From the NCBI RefSeq assembly GCF_000758685.1, contig NZ_CP009286.1, positions 1,022,501-1,086,500 of the forward strand: a DNA stretch of 64,000 bases. Direction: 5' to 3'. The notes beneath the pieces were generated by a model. The model saw only the letters and a program-made list of their open reading frames with translations, did no database searches and was not told the origin of the DNA. This document shows positions 23,341 through 32,098 of the stretch, one piece after another. This stretch comes from Paenibacillus stellifer (lineage in GTDB: Bacteria; Bacillota; Bacilli; Paenibacillales; Paenibacillaceae). The translations under genes and the position numbers were made by a program. Position 1 is the stretch's first letter. Every line of letters starts with the position of its first letter.

Positions 23341-24831
23341 ATGAGATGCGCAGTATATATACGAGTTTCGACAGACAAAGACGAACAAAAATTGTCATTA
23401 GAAAATCAGAGAAGTTTATTCTACCAGTATCTAGAAGATAGAGGGTGGGATGTTTTTGATTTCTATGTCGATGTTGAGAGTGGGACAACTGGTAAGAGAG
23501 AACACCTGCAACGATTGATACAGGATGCTAAGGCTCGAAAGTTTGATGTTATTGTTGCTAAAGAACTTTCACGGCTTGCTCGTAATGGGGCACTGTCTTA
23601 CCAAATTCGGGATATGGCTACAGATAACAGCGTTCATATCGTCACGCTGGACAATGCCATTAACACACTTGAGCGAAGAAATGAAATGTTTGGATTGTAC
23701 GCTTGGATATATGAACAGGAATCACAGCGCACATCCACAAGAATTAAAGCGGCACTTAGCAGCAAGGCAAAAAAAGGCGAGTTTAAAGGCTCAGTACCGC
23801 CATATGGTTACAGACTGAATAGCGGTAAACTTGTTATTGCTGAGGACGAGACACCGAATAATGTAAAACGGATATTTCGAATGTACCTAGAAGGCAAGGG
23901 TTTTGATGCAATAGCACGTACTTTAACCCGTGAAGGTTGCCCAACGCCTGCCCAAGTTATCGGTAAGAAAAATGCAGGGCTGTACTGGCATGGAACGTCA
24001 ATTAAAAAAATTCTAACTAACCCGCATTATGTTGGCGACTTAGTTCAAGGGCGGCAGACAACAGTAAGCGTTACATCAAAAGTACGTGAAGAAATACCAA
24101 AAGATAAGCAAATTATTACTGAAGACGCTCACAGTGCTATTATCACTAGAGAAGACTTCGAAGCCGTACAGCAGTACATGGAAGCACGAAAGCAGCAAAA
24201 AGAAAAACCCAAGGCTAAGAAGCACCTTTTTACAAACTACTTATACTGTGCCGATTGTGGAAAGGCTTTATGGTATGTCCATTATCGTAAGGGCTATGTA
24301 TGTGGAAACTATTACAAGCATGGAAAGCATGTTTGCAGTCAGCATAGCGTTAAGGAAAAAGAACTCAAAGGCGTAATCCTAACAGATATTCGTAACATGG
24401 CTGAAACTCTCAATGAAAATGAAGTAATGGGGCGGCTAGAGGCGAAGACTCTACAAGCAAGAAAGAAAGCAGAGAAGCAACTACTTGCTTTACAAAGGCG
24501 CATTGAAAAACTGAAGGAACAAAAGACAGGGTTAATCAGACTGTTGGCAAGCGGTACGATTAATGAGACCGATTATAAGGCAGCAACGGAGAGTGGCAAT
24601 GCAGAACTTTTTAATCTTCAAGGCCAGTTAAAAGCCTTTCAATCTCTACAGGTAGGTAATAGCGCAGGAGAAAGTATCGTTAGATTAAAGAAGGAACTTA
24701 AACAGTTCATGAAGTTAGAAGAACTGACTTTTGAAATGGTACATCGTTTGGTTGATAAGATTGAAGTTCAAGCGGATGGCTCGGTGAACATTCATTACAA
24801 GTTCACTCCCACCGCTTTTCTTACGGCTTAA
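23341..24831 (+). CDS. Large serine recombinase 2
   Basis: 496 aa. Resolvase domain with YIRVSTDKDEQKLSLENQ (nucleophile Ser10) and LSRLARNGALSYQIRD; recombinase domain (PYGYRLNSGKLVIAEDET, IFRMYLEGKGFDAIARTL); zinc ribbon (YCADCGKALW ... CGNYYKHGKHVC); coiled coil (about 365-440). It integrates or excises DNA by serine-mediated double-strand exchange at short att sites. The gene ends 24 bases before att-like site B, the expected position next to an element end. It is the best candidate for the enzyme that put this element into the 3' end of recombinase 1. Confidence 0.93.
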   Translation: MRCAVYIRVSTDKDEQKLSLENQRSLFYQYLEDRGWDVFDFYVDVESGTTGKREHLQRLIQDAKARKFDVIVAKELSRLARNGALSYQIRDMATDNSVHIVTLDNAINTLERRNEMFGLYAWIYEQESQRTSTRIKAALSSKAKKGEFKGSVPPYGYRLNSGKLVIAEDETPNNVKRIFRMYLEGKGFDAIARTLTREGCPTPAQVIGKKNAGLYWHGTSIKKILTNPHYVGDLVQGRQTTVSVTSKVREEIPKDKQIITEDAHSAIITREDFEAVQQYMEARKQQKEKPKAKKHLFTNYLYCADCGKALWYVHYRKGYVCGNYYKHGKHVCSQHSVKEKELKGVILTDIRNMAETLNENEVMGRLEAKTLQARKKAEKQLLALQRRIEKLKEQKTGLIRLLASGTINETDYKAATESGNAELFNLQGQLKAFQSLQVGNSAGESIVRLKKELKQFMKLEELTFEMVHRLVDKIEVQADGSVNIHYKFTPTAFLTA

Positions 24832-24854
24832 TATACAGTGACCGACACTCCAGC

Positions 24855-24880
24855 CATGTGGAAAGCGTAGCGGTGTTGGT
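24855..24880 (+). repeat. Third att-like site (site B)
   Basis: CATGTGGA-N12-GTTGGT, the same pattern as sites A and C. Upstream ACTCCAGC resembles ACTCCACA at site C. It lies between recombinase 2 and the TetR/ABC cassette, so the element may be two units in tandem. The 270 bases between B and the next terminator hold no recognisable gene. Confidence 0.65.
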
Positions 24881-25117
24881 GAGGAGTTGTAGCCAACAAA
24901 TAAAGCCGAGTTAAAAATCGATTAAATCCGTGATAAAACCATCAAATCGTTAAATGGAGCACGGTGTACCATGTGTTGCGCAGAGCCGATTTTCGGGATT
25001 TCCTCCAGCTTTTAAGCGTATCTCATGTGTTCTCAGGGGGACCAACAATCGGAAAAAAGCAATTTTTGATGGAGTGAACCTGTCGTTGGTTCTAATATTT
25101 TATAAAAACTATAACTG

Positions 25118-25153
25118 ACCGCCAATACACAGTGACATCACTGGATTGGCGGT
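25118..25153 (-). terminator. Stem-loop after the tetR gene
   Basis: CCGCCAAT (25119) pairs with ATTGGCGG (25145), with an inner CAGTG/CACTG pair. On the minus strand it follows the tetR stop directly; the T-tract (AGTTATAGTTTTTAT) is set back. Confidence 0.6.
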
Positions 25154-25158
25154 TTGTC

Positions 25159-25776
25159 TTATTTATGGGCTGAACCAGACTGCGGACTTGGCGCAATACC
25201 TTTAATCAGCAATTCTGTCCATTGGGCGGTATAAGGGATAATCTTTGAGTAGATGTGTGGGCTGGAAATCCCTTCAACTAAGGCTTGGAAATAAATCAAA
25301 AGAAATTCATCTGAATATTTCAGATCAACCTTGCCTTCTTTACGTCCGCGATGGAATAAATCCAGCATAATATTAAAGCTTTCCTTAGCGTATTGCTGCA
25401 TCATCAAAGATAAGCCATCATCACCCTTCTTGGTGAAAAAATCCATCAGGTCTAAATAAAACTCTTTTTTGATTTTATCCAGATATTGAATCTTGTTCTG
25501 ACTCATTGCGATAAGGGTTTCTTCAAAGGGTTTATTTTCGGCCATGATATCTCGGGCAGTATCCCCCATTTTATTCAGAAAATACTTAAAAACCTCGTGG
25601 ATAAGATTTTCTTTACTCCCGAAATATTTGAAAATCGTTGTTTTTCCTACATTGGAGTGTTCAGCAATCTCATCCATTGTTAATTTCTCAATACCGGCCT
25701 CTGTATTCATCAAGTTAAAAGTTGCTTCTAATACTTGATTTTTCTTCTCCTGAGTCCGCTTTTCAAAACCATTCAT
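25159..25776 (-). CDS. TetR-family repressor of the adjacent ABC exporter
   Basis: 205 aa. N-terminal HTH: LEATFNLMNTEAGIEKLTMD, EIAEHSNVGKTTIFKYFGSK, ENLIHEVFKYF, followed by a helical ligand-binding domain. Divergent from the ABC transporter genes across 320 bases, the standard layout for a repressor of a drug exporter. CAGGAACG precedes ATG 25776. The ligand is unknown. Confidence 0.92.
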   Translation of the reverse strand: MNGFEKRTQEKKNQVLEATFNLMNTEAGIEKLTMDEIAEHSNVGKTTIFKYFGSKENLIHEVFKYFLNKMGDTARDIMAENKPFEETLIAMSQNKIQYLDKIKKEFYLDLMDFFTKKGDDGLSLMMQQYAKESFNIMLDLFHRGRKEGKVDLKYSDEFLLIYFQALVEGISSPHIYSKIIPYTAQWTELLIKGIAPSPQSGSAHK

Positions 25777-26065
25777 TTATCGTTCCTGCCTTCTATATTA
25801 AGTGAATAAAAAATATTATTGGGTTGTTTAGTTCATATTTTTCTTTCATATTAATTATATAGCACTAGTTATGGGTTATCAAGCGTATGATAGTTCAAAA
25901 CTAACGATTTTTAAATTGACTAAGCTAATGAAAAGGTATATAACTGAAACTGTAAATGAACTTTGGTTTAAAACAAAGCTTATATTCGAAAAATGTGAAC
26001 TTCAATATAGTTAACGGTTCGTATTTTATCCGGGATTAACTTTGCTTTAAACTGGAAAGCACGTT

Positions 26066-26093
26066 ACTAAAACTGTTTAAAGGGAGTTTTAGT
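26066..26093 (+). promoter_or_regulatory. Inverted repeat spanning the ABC gene ribosome site
   Basis: ACTAAAACT (26066-26074) and AGTTTTAGT (26085-26093) are exact inverse repeats separated by 10 bases. The right arm covers the GGGAG ribosome site of the ABC gene. It could be a TetR operator or an RNA hairpin hiding the ribosome site. The remaining 290 bases of this intergenic region are AT-rich and hold no gene. Confidence 0.55.
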
Positions 26094-26096
26094 GCT

Positions 26097-26978
26097 ATGG
26101 ATAAAATTGTAAATGTGCAAGGCTTGCAAAAAAAGTTCGGGAAATTTAAAGCACTGCATGATGTGACATTCACAGTAAATGCTGGGGAGGTTGTGGGCTT
26201 TATTGGGCCAAATGGCGCTGGTAAGTCAACAACGATTCGTACTTTGCTGGGAATTATCAATCGTGATGCCGGGGACGTGAAAATCTTTGGCAAGGATGTA
26301 TGGAAGGACAGCCTTGAGATTCATAAGCGAATTTCTTATGTTCCAGGGGATGTGGCTCTTTGGGGCAGCTTAACAGGTGGCGAAATTATTGATCTGTTTA
26401 TTAAATTACATGGCGGCGGAGACAAGAATAAACGTGACTATTTGATTAAACGTTTTGAATTGGATCCTAAGAAGAAGGCCAAAGGCTATTCAAAAGGAAA
26501 TCGGCAAAAGGTCGGCTTGATTGCGGCTTTGTCCGTTGACTCCGATTTGTATATTTTCGATGAACCGACTTCTGGCCTTGACCCATTAATGGAAGCTGTC
26601 TTTCAAGATGAAGTTGAAAAAATTAAGCATGCAGGGAAAGCGATCTTACTATCTTCTCATATTTTGAGTGAAGTGGAACGTTTAGCAGATAAGGTGGTTA
26701 TCATTCGTCAAGGAAAAGTCGTTGAAACCGGGACATTGGATGAATTACGTCACTTAACACGTTCTACTGTTACTTTGGTAACTGAAGGCGATGTGGTTAG
26801 GATGGCATCTGTTAACGGTGTCCATGATTTCAAACAAAAGGACAATCAAGCGACATTCTCTGCGGATAATGAATATATCAATGATATTTTGACCGAAGCG
26901 GCAAAATTGGGTGTTAAGAAGTTTGAATCTGTACCGCCAACGCTTGAAGACTTATTCATGCGGCATTATGAAGTCTAA
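26097..26978 (+). CDS. ABC transporter ATP-binding protein (drug/polyketide exporter type)
   Basis: 293 aa. Walker A GPNGAGKST (about residue 41), Q-loop region, a degenerate signature YSKGNRQKVGL in place of LSGGQ, Walker B LYIFDEPTSGLD and switch His in SSHILSEVERLAD; the C-terminal 70 residues are the accessory domain of this subfamily. It energises the 537-aa permease encoded 24 bases downstream. Related pairs confer resistance to antibiotics such as tylosin or tetronasin; the substrate here is unknown. Cargo between att-like sites B and C. Confidence 0.93.
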   Translation: MDKIVNVQGLQKKFGKFKALHDVTFTVNAGEVVGFIGPNGAGKSTTIRTLLGIINRDAGDVKIFGKDVWKDSLEIHKRISYVPGDVALWGSLTGGEIIDLFIKLHGGGDKNKRDYLIKRFELDPKKKAKGYSKGNRQKVGLIAALSVDSDLYIFDEPTSGLDPLMEAVFQDEVEKIKHAGKAILLSSHILSEVERLADKVVIIRQGKVVETGTLDELRHLTRSTVTLVTEGDVVRMASVNGVHDFKQKDNQATFSADNEYINDILTEAAKLGVKKFESVPPTLEDLFMRHYEV

Positions 26979-27001
26979 GAGTTGGAACGGAGGAAAATGC
27001 G

Positions 27002-28615
27002 ATGAAAGAAAAATTTGCACGTTGGAATGTACTATTTGTGCAGTATCTGAAACGTGATTGGAAAAAAATAATGATCTGGATTTTAGGTCTGGGTTTATTT
27101 TCAGCTGCTTATGTTCCAGCTTTTGAAGAAATCGGCAAGGGGCAAGGTTTGCTGGGGATGTATGAGACCTTGCAAAATCCCGCAATGATCTCAATGGTAG
27201 GGCCGACACCGGTTGACACCGCAGCTGATTATACTTTGGGTGCAATGTATGCGCACGAAATGTTGTTATTCTGTGGTTTGTTTGCGATGATTATAGCTGC
27301 TTTGCATGTTGTGAGCCATACTCGTAAAGAAGAAGATCAAGGGCTTACTGAACTGGTGCGCTCCTTTCAAGTAGGTCGTCAAGCCAATTCGTTTGCTGTG
27401 ATTGCCGAAGTAGTGCTTATCAATATTTTAATGGCGCTTTTTATTGGCGGGGTTATGACTAGCTTTGGTGTAGATACGATTTCGGCCGAAGGATCATTCC
27501 TGTTTGGCGCATCAATCGGGTTAGCTGGTATTTTGGGAGCTGTGATTGCATTAGTCATGGCGCAAATTATGCCAACTTCATCCGGTGCAACGGGTTCATC
27601 GCTGGGAATTGTAGGTTTACTATACATTGTCCGTGCTGGTACGGATGTATCGAATGTTGATTTCTCAATGATCAATCCTATGAGTTGGACCTATCTGACT
27701 TATCCATTTACTGAAAATAATTGGGTTCCCCTGATTTTGGCCGTAGCCTTCAGTGTTATTGTGGTGATCATTGCTTTTGCCCTTGAGGGCGGTCGGGATA
27801 TGGGGGCTGGTTATTTACCAGAAAGAGAAGGGCGTGAGGCAGCGAAAAAATCATTGTTGTCCGTACCTGGCTTGTTTATCAAGCTTAACAAAGGCATAAT
27901 GATTAGCTGGTTGATTGCTTTCGTAATCATGGGAGCAGCCTATGGTTCGATTTATGGAGATATGCAGACCTTCCTTGGAAGCAATGAAATGATGAGTCAA
28001 ATGTTTACGATAGCAGGGGTTTCAATCGAAGAATCGTTCACGGGGACCATCATGATGGTCATGATCGGCTTGGTTTCCATTTTGCCCATTGCTATCGTTA
28101 ATAAACTTTTCTCGGAAGAATTGCGCCTGCATTTGAGCCAGCTTTATTCTACAAAAGTGACTCGGACCCAGCTCTATTGGACGAGTGTCATTTTGGCAAT
28201 TGCTGCTGGAGTCGTTGGAGTATTGCTGGCTTCAGGCGGACTTGGCGGTACAGCAATCTCCGCAATGGGTGACAGCTCATCTATGAATATGGGAGACTTC
28301 TTCGCCGCGGGCTATAACTTCCTGCCTTCTGTGTTGTTCTTTACCGGACTTGCAGCTTTGGCTTTAGGTTGGGCACCAAAACTGGGTAAAGCTATTTATG
28401 CTTATCTTGGCTATTCTTTTGCTTTAAACTACTTTGGCGGAATTTTAGATTTGCCGGAATGGTTTTCAAAAACAGCCGTTCAAAGTTGGATTCCACGGAT
28501 GCCAATAGATAAGTTTGATGGAGCAACCTTTATTACTATGACAGTGCTTAGCATTGCCTTGATGGTATTTGGCTCTATTGGATATCGCAAAAGGGATATG
28601 GTTGAAGGAGCTTAA
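27002..28615 (+). CDS. ABC transporter permease, polyketide-exporter family
   Basis: 537 aa, about twelve predicted helices in two six-helix halves (for example IMIWILGLGLFSAAYVPAFEE, then after residue 280 MISWLIAFVIMGAAYGSIYG). This is the fused, double-length permease typical of COG3559 exporters of polyketide antibiotics, so it pairs alone with the preceding ATPase. Ribosome site GGAGGAAAA precedes ATG 27002. The gene ends 49 bases before att-like site C, at the element's right end. Confidence 0.9.
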   Translation: MKEKFARWNVLFVQYLKRDWKKIMIWILGLGLFSAAYVPAFEEIGKGQGLLGMYETLQNPAMISMVGPTPVDTAADYTLGAMYAHEMLLFCGLFAMIIAALHVVSHTRKEEDQGLTELVRSFQVGRQANSFAVIAEVVLINILMALFIGGVMTSFGVDTISAEGSFLFGASIGLAGILGAVIALVMAQIMPTSSGATGSSLGIVGLLYIVRAGTDVSNVDFSMINPMSWTYLTYPFTENNWVPLILAVAFSVIVVIIAFALEGGRDMGAGYLPEREGREAAKKSLLSVPGLFIKLNKGIMISWLIAFVIMGAAYGSIYGDMQTFLGSNEMMSQMFTIAGVSIEESFTGTIMMVMIGLVSILPIAIVNKLFSEELRLHLSQLYSTKVTRTQLYWTSVILAIAAGVVGVLLASGGLGGTAISAMGDSSSMNMGDFFAAGYNFLPSVLFFTGLAALALGWAPKLGKAIYAYLGYSFALNYFGGILDLPEWFSKTAVQSWIPRMPIDKFDGATFITMTVLSIALMVFGSIGYRKRDMVEGA

Positions 28616-28663
28616 AGTAGAAATTGTTTTGTAGTTTTTATGTGTTGACGCTGCCGACTCCAC

Positions 28664-28679
28664 ACATGTGGAGTGCTGT
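28664..28679 (+). repeat. Right attachment-site copy (site C), 16-bp direct repeat
   Basis: ACATGTGGAGTGCTGT, identical to site A. The sequence after it reads on from recombinase 1 when 17684 is joined to 28680 (CVVGGGLIQ and onward), which marks 28680 as the old recombinase gene. Confidence 0.85.
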
Positions 28680-28870
28680 GTGTTGTTGGTGGGGGATTGA
28701 TACAGTCTGAGATTTCCTTATATATCAAGGGGTTTGGTGATAATACAGCTTGCCGAAATTGATAGTAACAGCGGTGGATTTCGGACATTGCTGTGAATCT
28801 GGTGTAAAAAAGCTAAATAAGCGCCAATAAATGGTGATAATTCGACATTAAGAAAAGACGCTCCAGCGAT

Positions 28871-29115
28871 TCAACCGAGTGTCTTTTTGTCGTGCTTCTC
28901 TTTGCGCGGAGCAAACAGTTGTTCCAGAATGTCGGCTGCTGCCTGGTCAGCGGAACGGGGGGCATGGCCGTGAATGTTCATCGTCGTTGTTATGTCGCCG
29001 TGACCGAGCCGCTCCGAGATAATCTTCGCATGAACGCCTTGGTTAATTAGCAGCGTTGCTGAAGTATGTCGTAGATCATGGAACCGGAAATTCTGGTAGA
29101 AGCTGCTGTCTCAAG
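28871..29115 (-). pseudogene. C-terminal relic of a tyrosine recombinase/integrase
   Basis: Minus-strand translation ends with NFRFHDLRHTSATLLINQGV, HAKIISERLGHGDITTTMNI and HGHAPRSADQAAADILEQLF. This holds the Arg-His box (HDLRHT), the second His (LGHGD) and the last part before the catalytic Tyr region; MNIHGH has His where Y-x-H-x is usual. A stop lies upstream at about 29116, and no N-terminal part is found. It is the tail of an older phage- or ICE-type integrase unrelated to the serine recombinases. Confidence 0.8.
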
Positions 29116-29496
29116 GAGCGGTATAGAATCAATATTACCAAAGAGCAAGCTATAGACACCTGTGGGTAATACTGTGCCATTAATCTCGGTTTTGAGCCAG
29201 ACAGGCCATGTTTTGAAGAACTATCGATCCCCGTTTTCATCCAACCAGCCCCGGATTGTTGTGTTAAGAGAGAGGCGGGACATTGGCTGAAGCCCTGCCG
29301 ATGTGCCCGAGCGGGTCAATGATCTTAACAGCGACGCTGAAAGCCTGATCGTCTGCCGCCCTAGTAATGTTCTTACTTGGCAGTATTGACTATTTCTCTA
29401 CTAAGCAGTCATCAGGCACCCACTATAGCGACGAAGCTAATGTTTATCGCTGAGGCACCAGGGCGGTAATGTTAAGTGACGATAAACACTTCATAA
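29116..29496. other. Stretch with decayed sequence and a long-range inverted repeat
   Basis: Short minus-strand frames (for example TTIRGWLDENGDR) suggest decayed coding DNA without a nameable family. TGTTTATCG (about 29440) and CGATAAACA (about 29480) form an inverted repeat just beyond the stop of the 41-aa gene; it lacks a T-tract. Confidence 0.4.
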
Positions 29497-29622
29497 TCAA
29501 TGGCGCTTAAGCCATCTTATATGTAAAGCTAACCCGAATATACACCCTAATACACTAATTGTTATCAATATGTAATTCAATGTAGTCTGATCCATCACAA
29601 AAACAATAAGAACATTAAGCAA
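29497..29622 (-). CDS. 41-aa membrane peptide with its own promoter
   Basis: Reads MLNVLIVFVMDQTTLNYILI then TISVLGCIFGLALHIRWLKRH, one or two membrane helices and a basic end. TTG 29622 is used because GAAGGAGATG lies just upstream. A near-consensus promoter precedes it (29646-29674). Complete expression signals make a real small protein likely; size and composition fit a type I toxin or small regulatory membrane peptide. No homologue recognised. Confidence 0.6.
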   Translation of the reverse strand: MLNVLIVFVMDQTTLNYILITISVLGCIFGLALHIRWLKRH

Positions 29623-29645
29623 ATTCACATCTCCTTCTTGGGTTT

Positions 29646-29674
29646 TATATAAAGGTAAAAAAACGAACGGTCAA
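29646..29674 (-). promoter_or_regulatory. Promoter of the 41-aa peptide gene
   Basis: On the minus strand TTGACC and TATATA are separated by exactly 17 bases, close to the sigma-A consensus, and point at the peptide gene 24 bases away. Confidence 0.7.
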
Positions 29675-29798
29675 TAACTAGTCAGCGAACATTTGTTTTC
29701 ACGGAATTTTGAACCATGATAGCCCAAACACATGTTCACTGACACTCTGCATTCCTTTGCCTTTGGTACAGTATTCCTATCAAGCAGCCAAAGGAGAA

Positions 29799-30081
29799 AT
29801 GAAGTATGAATTAGCATCCGGTGATGTTCTCACATGCCTGGAACCGTCCCTATCTGCCGACTGGAGGCGCGGGAAAAGTGTACCTGTATGTCCCTCTCGG
29901 AAAACAGATGCTGAAACAGCAGGCCGACCGCCTGTTGACCGCCGCGATCCATACGGATGACGAGGTTCTCCGCCAGGAGTCTGAGCGGCTGTATAGCCAG
30001 CTGAAGAACTTTGAATATAACAGCATCACACGAAAGCAGCTGCATGAGCAGAAGTACAGACAGATGAAGCGGAAGCGTTAG
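29799..30081 (+). pseudogene. Frameshifted small gene of unknown family
   Basis: AAAGGAG precedes ATG 29799 (MKYELASGDVLTC), but the host-like GC-rich codon use switches frame after about 29860. The later frame reads KVYLYVPLGKQMLKQQADRL, then HTDDEVLRQESERLYSQLKN, ending KRKR at 30081. One frameshift near 29830-29870 would join them. The second half is charged and helical. No family recognised. The next gene starts just behind it. Confidence 0.45.
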
Positions 30082-30092
30082 GAGGGATGATC

Positions 30093-30356
30093 TTGGACAG
30101 ACGGAAAGCTTCGATAAACTGGAAGTCCATCATGACTCCAGCGTTCATGAAGAAACATACGGCTTACGATAACCTGATTGATTTCATGGCTTCCGGTGGG
30201 TTTGTGATCAAGAAGCTGGATGACGTGGCGGATTACGAAGGAGAGGCACTGGACCGCTTTATCTCCGGAAGCACCGGATTTAGCGGCTGGGGTGAAATGC
30301 TGAGCACGGCGGTAGGGGATTACTTGGAACAAACCTTTCGTTTTTACGACTTCTAA
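30093..30356 (+). CDS. Hypothetical protein
   Basis: 87 aa (DRRKASINWKSIMTPAFMKK ... TAYDNLIDFMASGGFVIKKL ... WGEMLSTAVGDYLEQTFRF). Not recognised. TTG 30093 is preferred because TAGGAGG ends one base before ATG 30087 but seven bases before the TTG. It directly follows the damaged gene at 29799-30081, so the two may have been an operon. Confidence 0.55.
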   Translation: MDRRKASINWKSIMTPAFMKKHTAYDNLIDFMASGGFVIKKLDDVADYEGEALDRFISGSTGFSGWGEMLSTAVGDYLEQTFRFYDF

Positions 30357-30443
30357 TTTTCATCATCATAAAGGATGGAAGGATTTACCCCCTGGCAGTC
30401 GAATTAGGTAAAATATAACTGCCAAGACAAGGGGATTAAGGAC

Positions 30444-31400
30444 ATGATTGACAAGGTCATACGCATTTTCAAAATTGTCAATGCGATTCAGGCACATCCG
30501 GGCATCTCGGCTTCGGACCTCGCCCTGAAATGCGAAGTAGCCGTAAGAACCATATACCGGGACCTGGACGCGATCAGCCTGTTTGCCCCGATCACCAATG
30601 AGGGCCGGGGGACAGGCTACCGGTTTATGGGGAAGTTTTTTCTGTACCCGCTGAATTTCTCCGAACAGGAAGAAACTGTCTTCTCTCTGCTCCCCTCCGT
30701 GATCGACAAGGACAAGCTGCCGAAGGAATTTGAAACCGCCTATGATAAGGTGATGGCGACCCATTACCGCGAGAAATCTAGGCAGAACAGCATTGTGGAG
30801 AACATCGCGGATATTATTCAGATGGGTACGCCGGCCTACCGGCCGGAGAGTCCGAATTATTTGCAGCCGGTGATTCAGGCGATTCTCGATCATAAGACCA
30901 TACAAGCGATTTACCATACCCAGTATCGGAACGAAACGACGGAGCGCAGGATCGACCCATACTATCTGGTCCCGCGTGACCAGCGCTTCTATTTAATCGG
31001 CTACTGCCACCTTAAGCAAGCAATCCGTACGTTCCGCATTAGCCGGTTCCAGCAGGTGAGCATAACGGGCGAGACCTTTGACAAGGGCGACTTCAACATC
31101 AAGCAGTATCTCAAGAATACCTGGTCCATCGACCGGGGAGAGAAGAATACCCGCTTTGTCGTCCGTTTCGGCCCGGAAGTGGCAAGGTACATCAGAGAGG
31201 AAGAATTGTTCGTGCATCCCCGGATGGTGGACGAGAAGGACGGAAGCCTTATCTTTGAAGTAACGATTAATAACGAGAAGGAGTTCCTGAAGTGGGTGCA
31301 GCAGTACGGACCGGACGCCGAAATTCTGGAGCCCCAAGCGGTAAGGGAACAGATGAAGCAGAAGCTGAGTCAGTGGGCAGGCATGTATAGCTGGTCATGA
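30444..31400 (+). CDS. WYL-domain transcriptional regulator (YafY-like)
   Basis: 318 aa. N-terminal winged HTH of the DeoR/HTH_11 type (ISASDLALKCEVAVRTIYRD), a central WYL domain (RRIDPYYLVPRDQRFYLIGY, FRISRFQQVSITGETF) and a C-terminal WCX domain. WYL proteins sense ligands or nucleic acid and control single operons, often in defence or stress islands. A terminator follows at 31481. Its target is not evident; the two small genes upstream are nearest. Confidence 0.92.
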   Translation: MIDKVIRIFKIVNAIQAHPGISASDLALKCEVAVRTIYRDLDAISLFAPITNEGRGTGYRFMGKFFLYPLNFSEQEETVFSLLPSVIDKDKLPKEFETAYDKVMATHYREKSRQNSIVENIADIIQMGTPAYRPESPNYLQPVIQAILDHKTIQAIYHTQYRNETTERRIDPYYLVPRDQRFYLIGYCHLKQAIRTFRISRFQQVSITGETFDKGDFNIKQYLKNTWSIDRGEKNTRFVVRFGPEVARYIREEELFVHPRMVDEKDGSLIFEVTINNEKEFLKWVQQYGPDAEILEPQAVREQMKQKLSQWAGMYSWS

Positions 31401-31480
31401 GTCAAAGCATACCTATTCAGGGATGAAGGGTGACCCGATTACCGGGATCAAATACAGCGGCGAATAATGGGTCCAAATCT

Positions 31481-31514
31481 ACCAGGGAGCTATCAGCTTC
31501 CTGGTTCTTTTTTT
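31481..31514 (+). terminator. Intrinsic terminator after the WYL regulator
   Basis: ACCAGGGAGC pairs with GCTTCCTGGT (one bulge) around TATCA and is followed by TCTTTTTTT. Confidence 0.8.
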
Positions 31515-31521
31515 GCCCTGG

Positions 31522-31740
31522 CTAGGATAGAAAAAAGAACTGCGGCCTCAGCAGATACGCCAGCGGATAGATACCGTCTCTTCGCGTAATCAGCGCCCTA
31601 AAGAAGGCAGTGGAGAGATCCGTGCTGTTATATACGTATTGGGGCTTCTCCAGATCTACAATGACAAAAGCATCCTCGCGGTCATTCAACCGGTAAATGC
31701 GATTGGAAGGATCCATCACTCTGTCCAGGTAATCGAATGT
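31522..31740 (-). pseudogene. Unidentified C-terminal gene fragment
   Basis: Minus-strand frame from the stop at 31522 back to a stop near 31750: FDYLDRVMDPSNRIYRLNDR, EDAFVIVDLEKPQYVYNSTD, ALITRRDGIYPLAYLLR. It looks like real protein, but has no start with a ribosome site. Family not recognised. Confidence 0.35.
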
Positions 31741-31799
31741 AACTATTTAAAACGCATGCATTGAAGAATCAAAAAGTTATCCGTAGTCTTAGCTGTAAA

Positions 31800-31984
31800 A
31801 ATCTTCGAAATTATGATGACGAGGTCGATCGTTGGGAGTTTCCAGAAATACAATTTTTCATTTTTACGATAGTCGGGGATTAGATATTGTATCCAATTCC
31901 AAGGAAGCGCTAAAAGAACTTTATTTGAAACGAAATGAGTGGATACTGAATTACGACCGAGAGAGAATCGACTCAATATTTAAT
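31800..31984 (+). pseudogene. Relic of a DUF3885-like gene
   Basis: The last open part reads FHFYDSRGLDIVSNSKEALK, ELYLKRNEWILNYDRERIDS and ends IFN at a TAA (31984), matching the C-terminal signature of DUF3885 proteins. Upstream pieces (NYDDEVDRWEFPEIQFF) are in a different frame. AT-rich like the MerR block to its right. Function of the family unknown. Confidence 0.45.
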
Positions 31985-32098
31985 TAAATTGATTTAGGTG
32001 AACACTGCTGGCCATCTCAATTATTGTGTGGAACAACGGTAACTGCTCGAATCGTAACATCGGGGAACATTCAGACCCACTTCACCCCCAATCCAACT

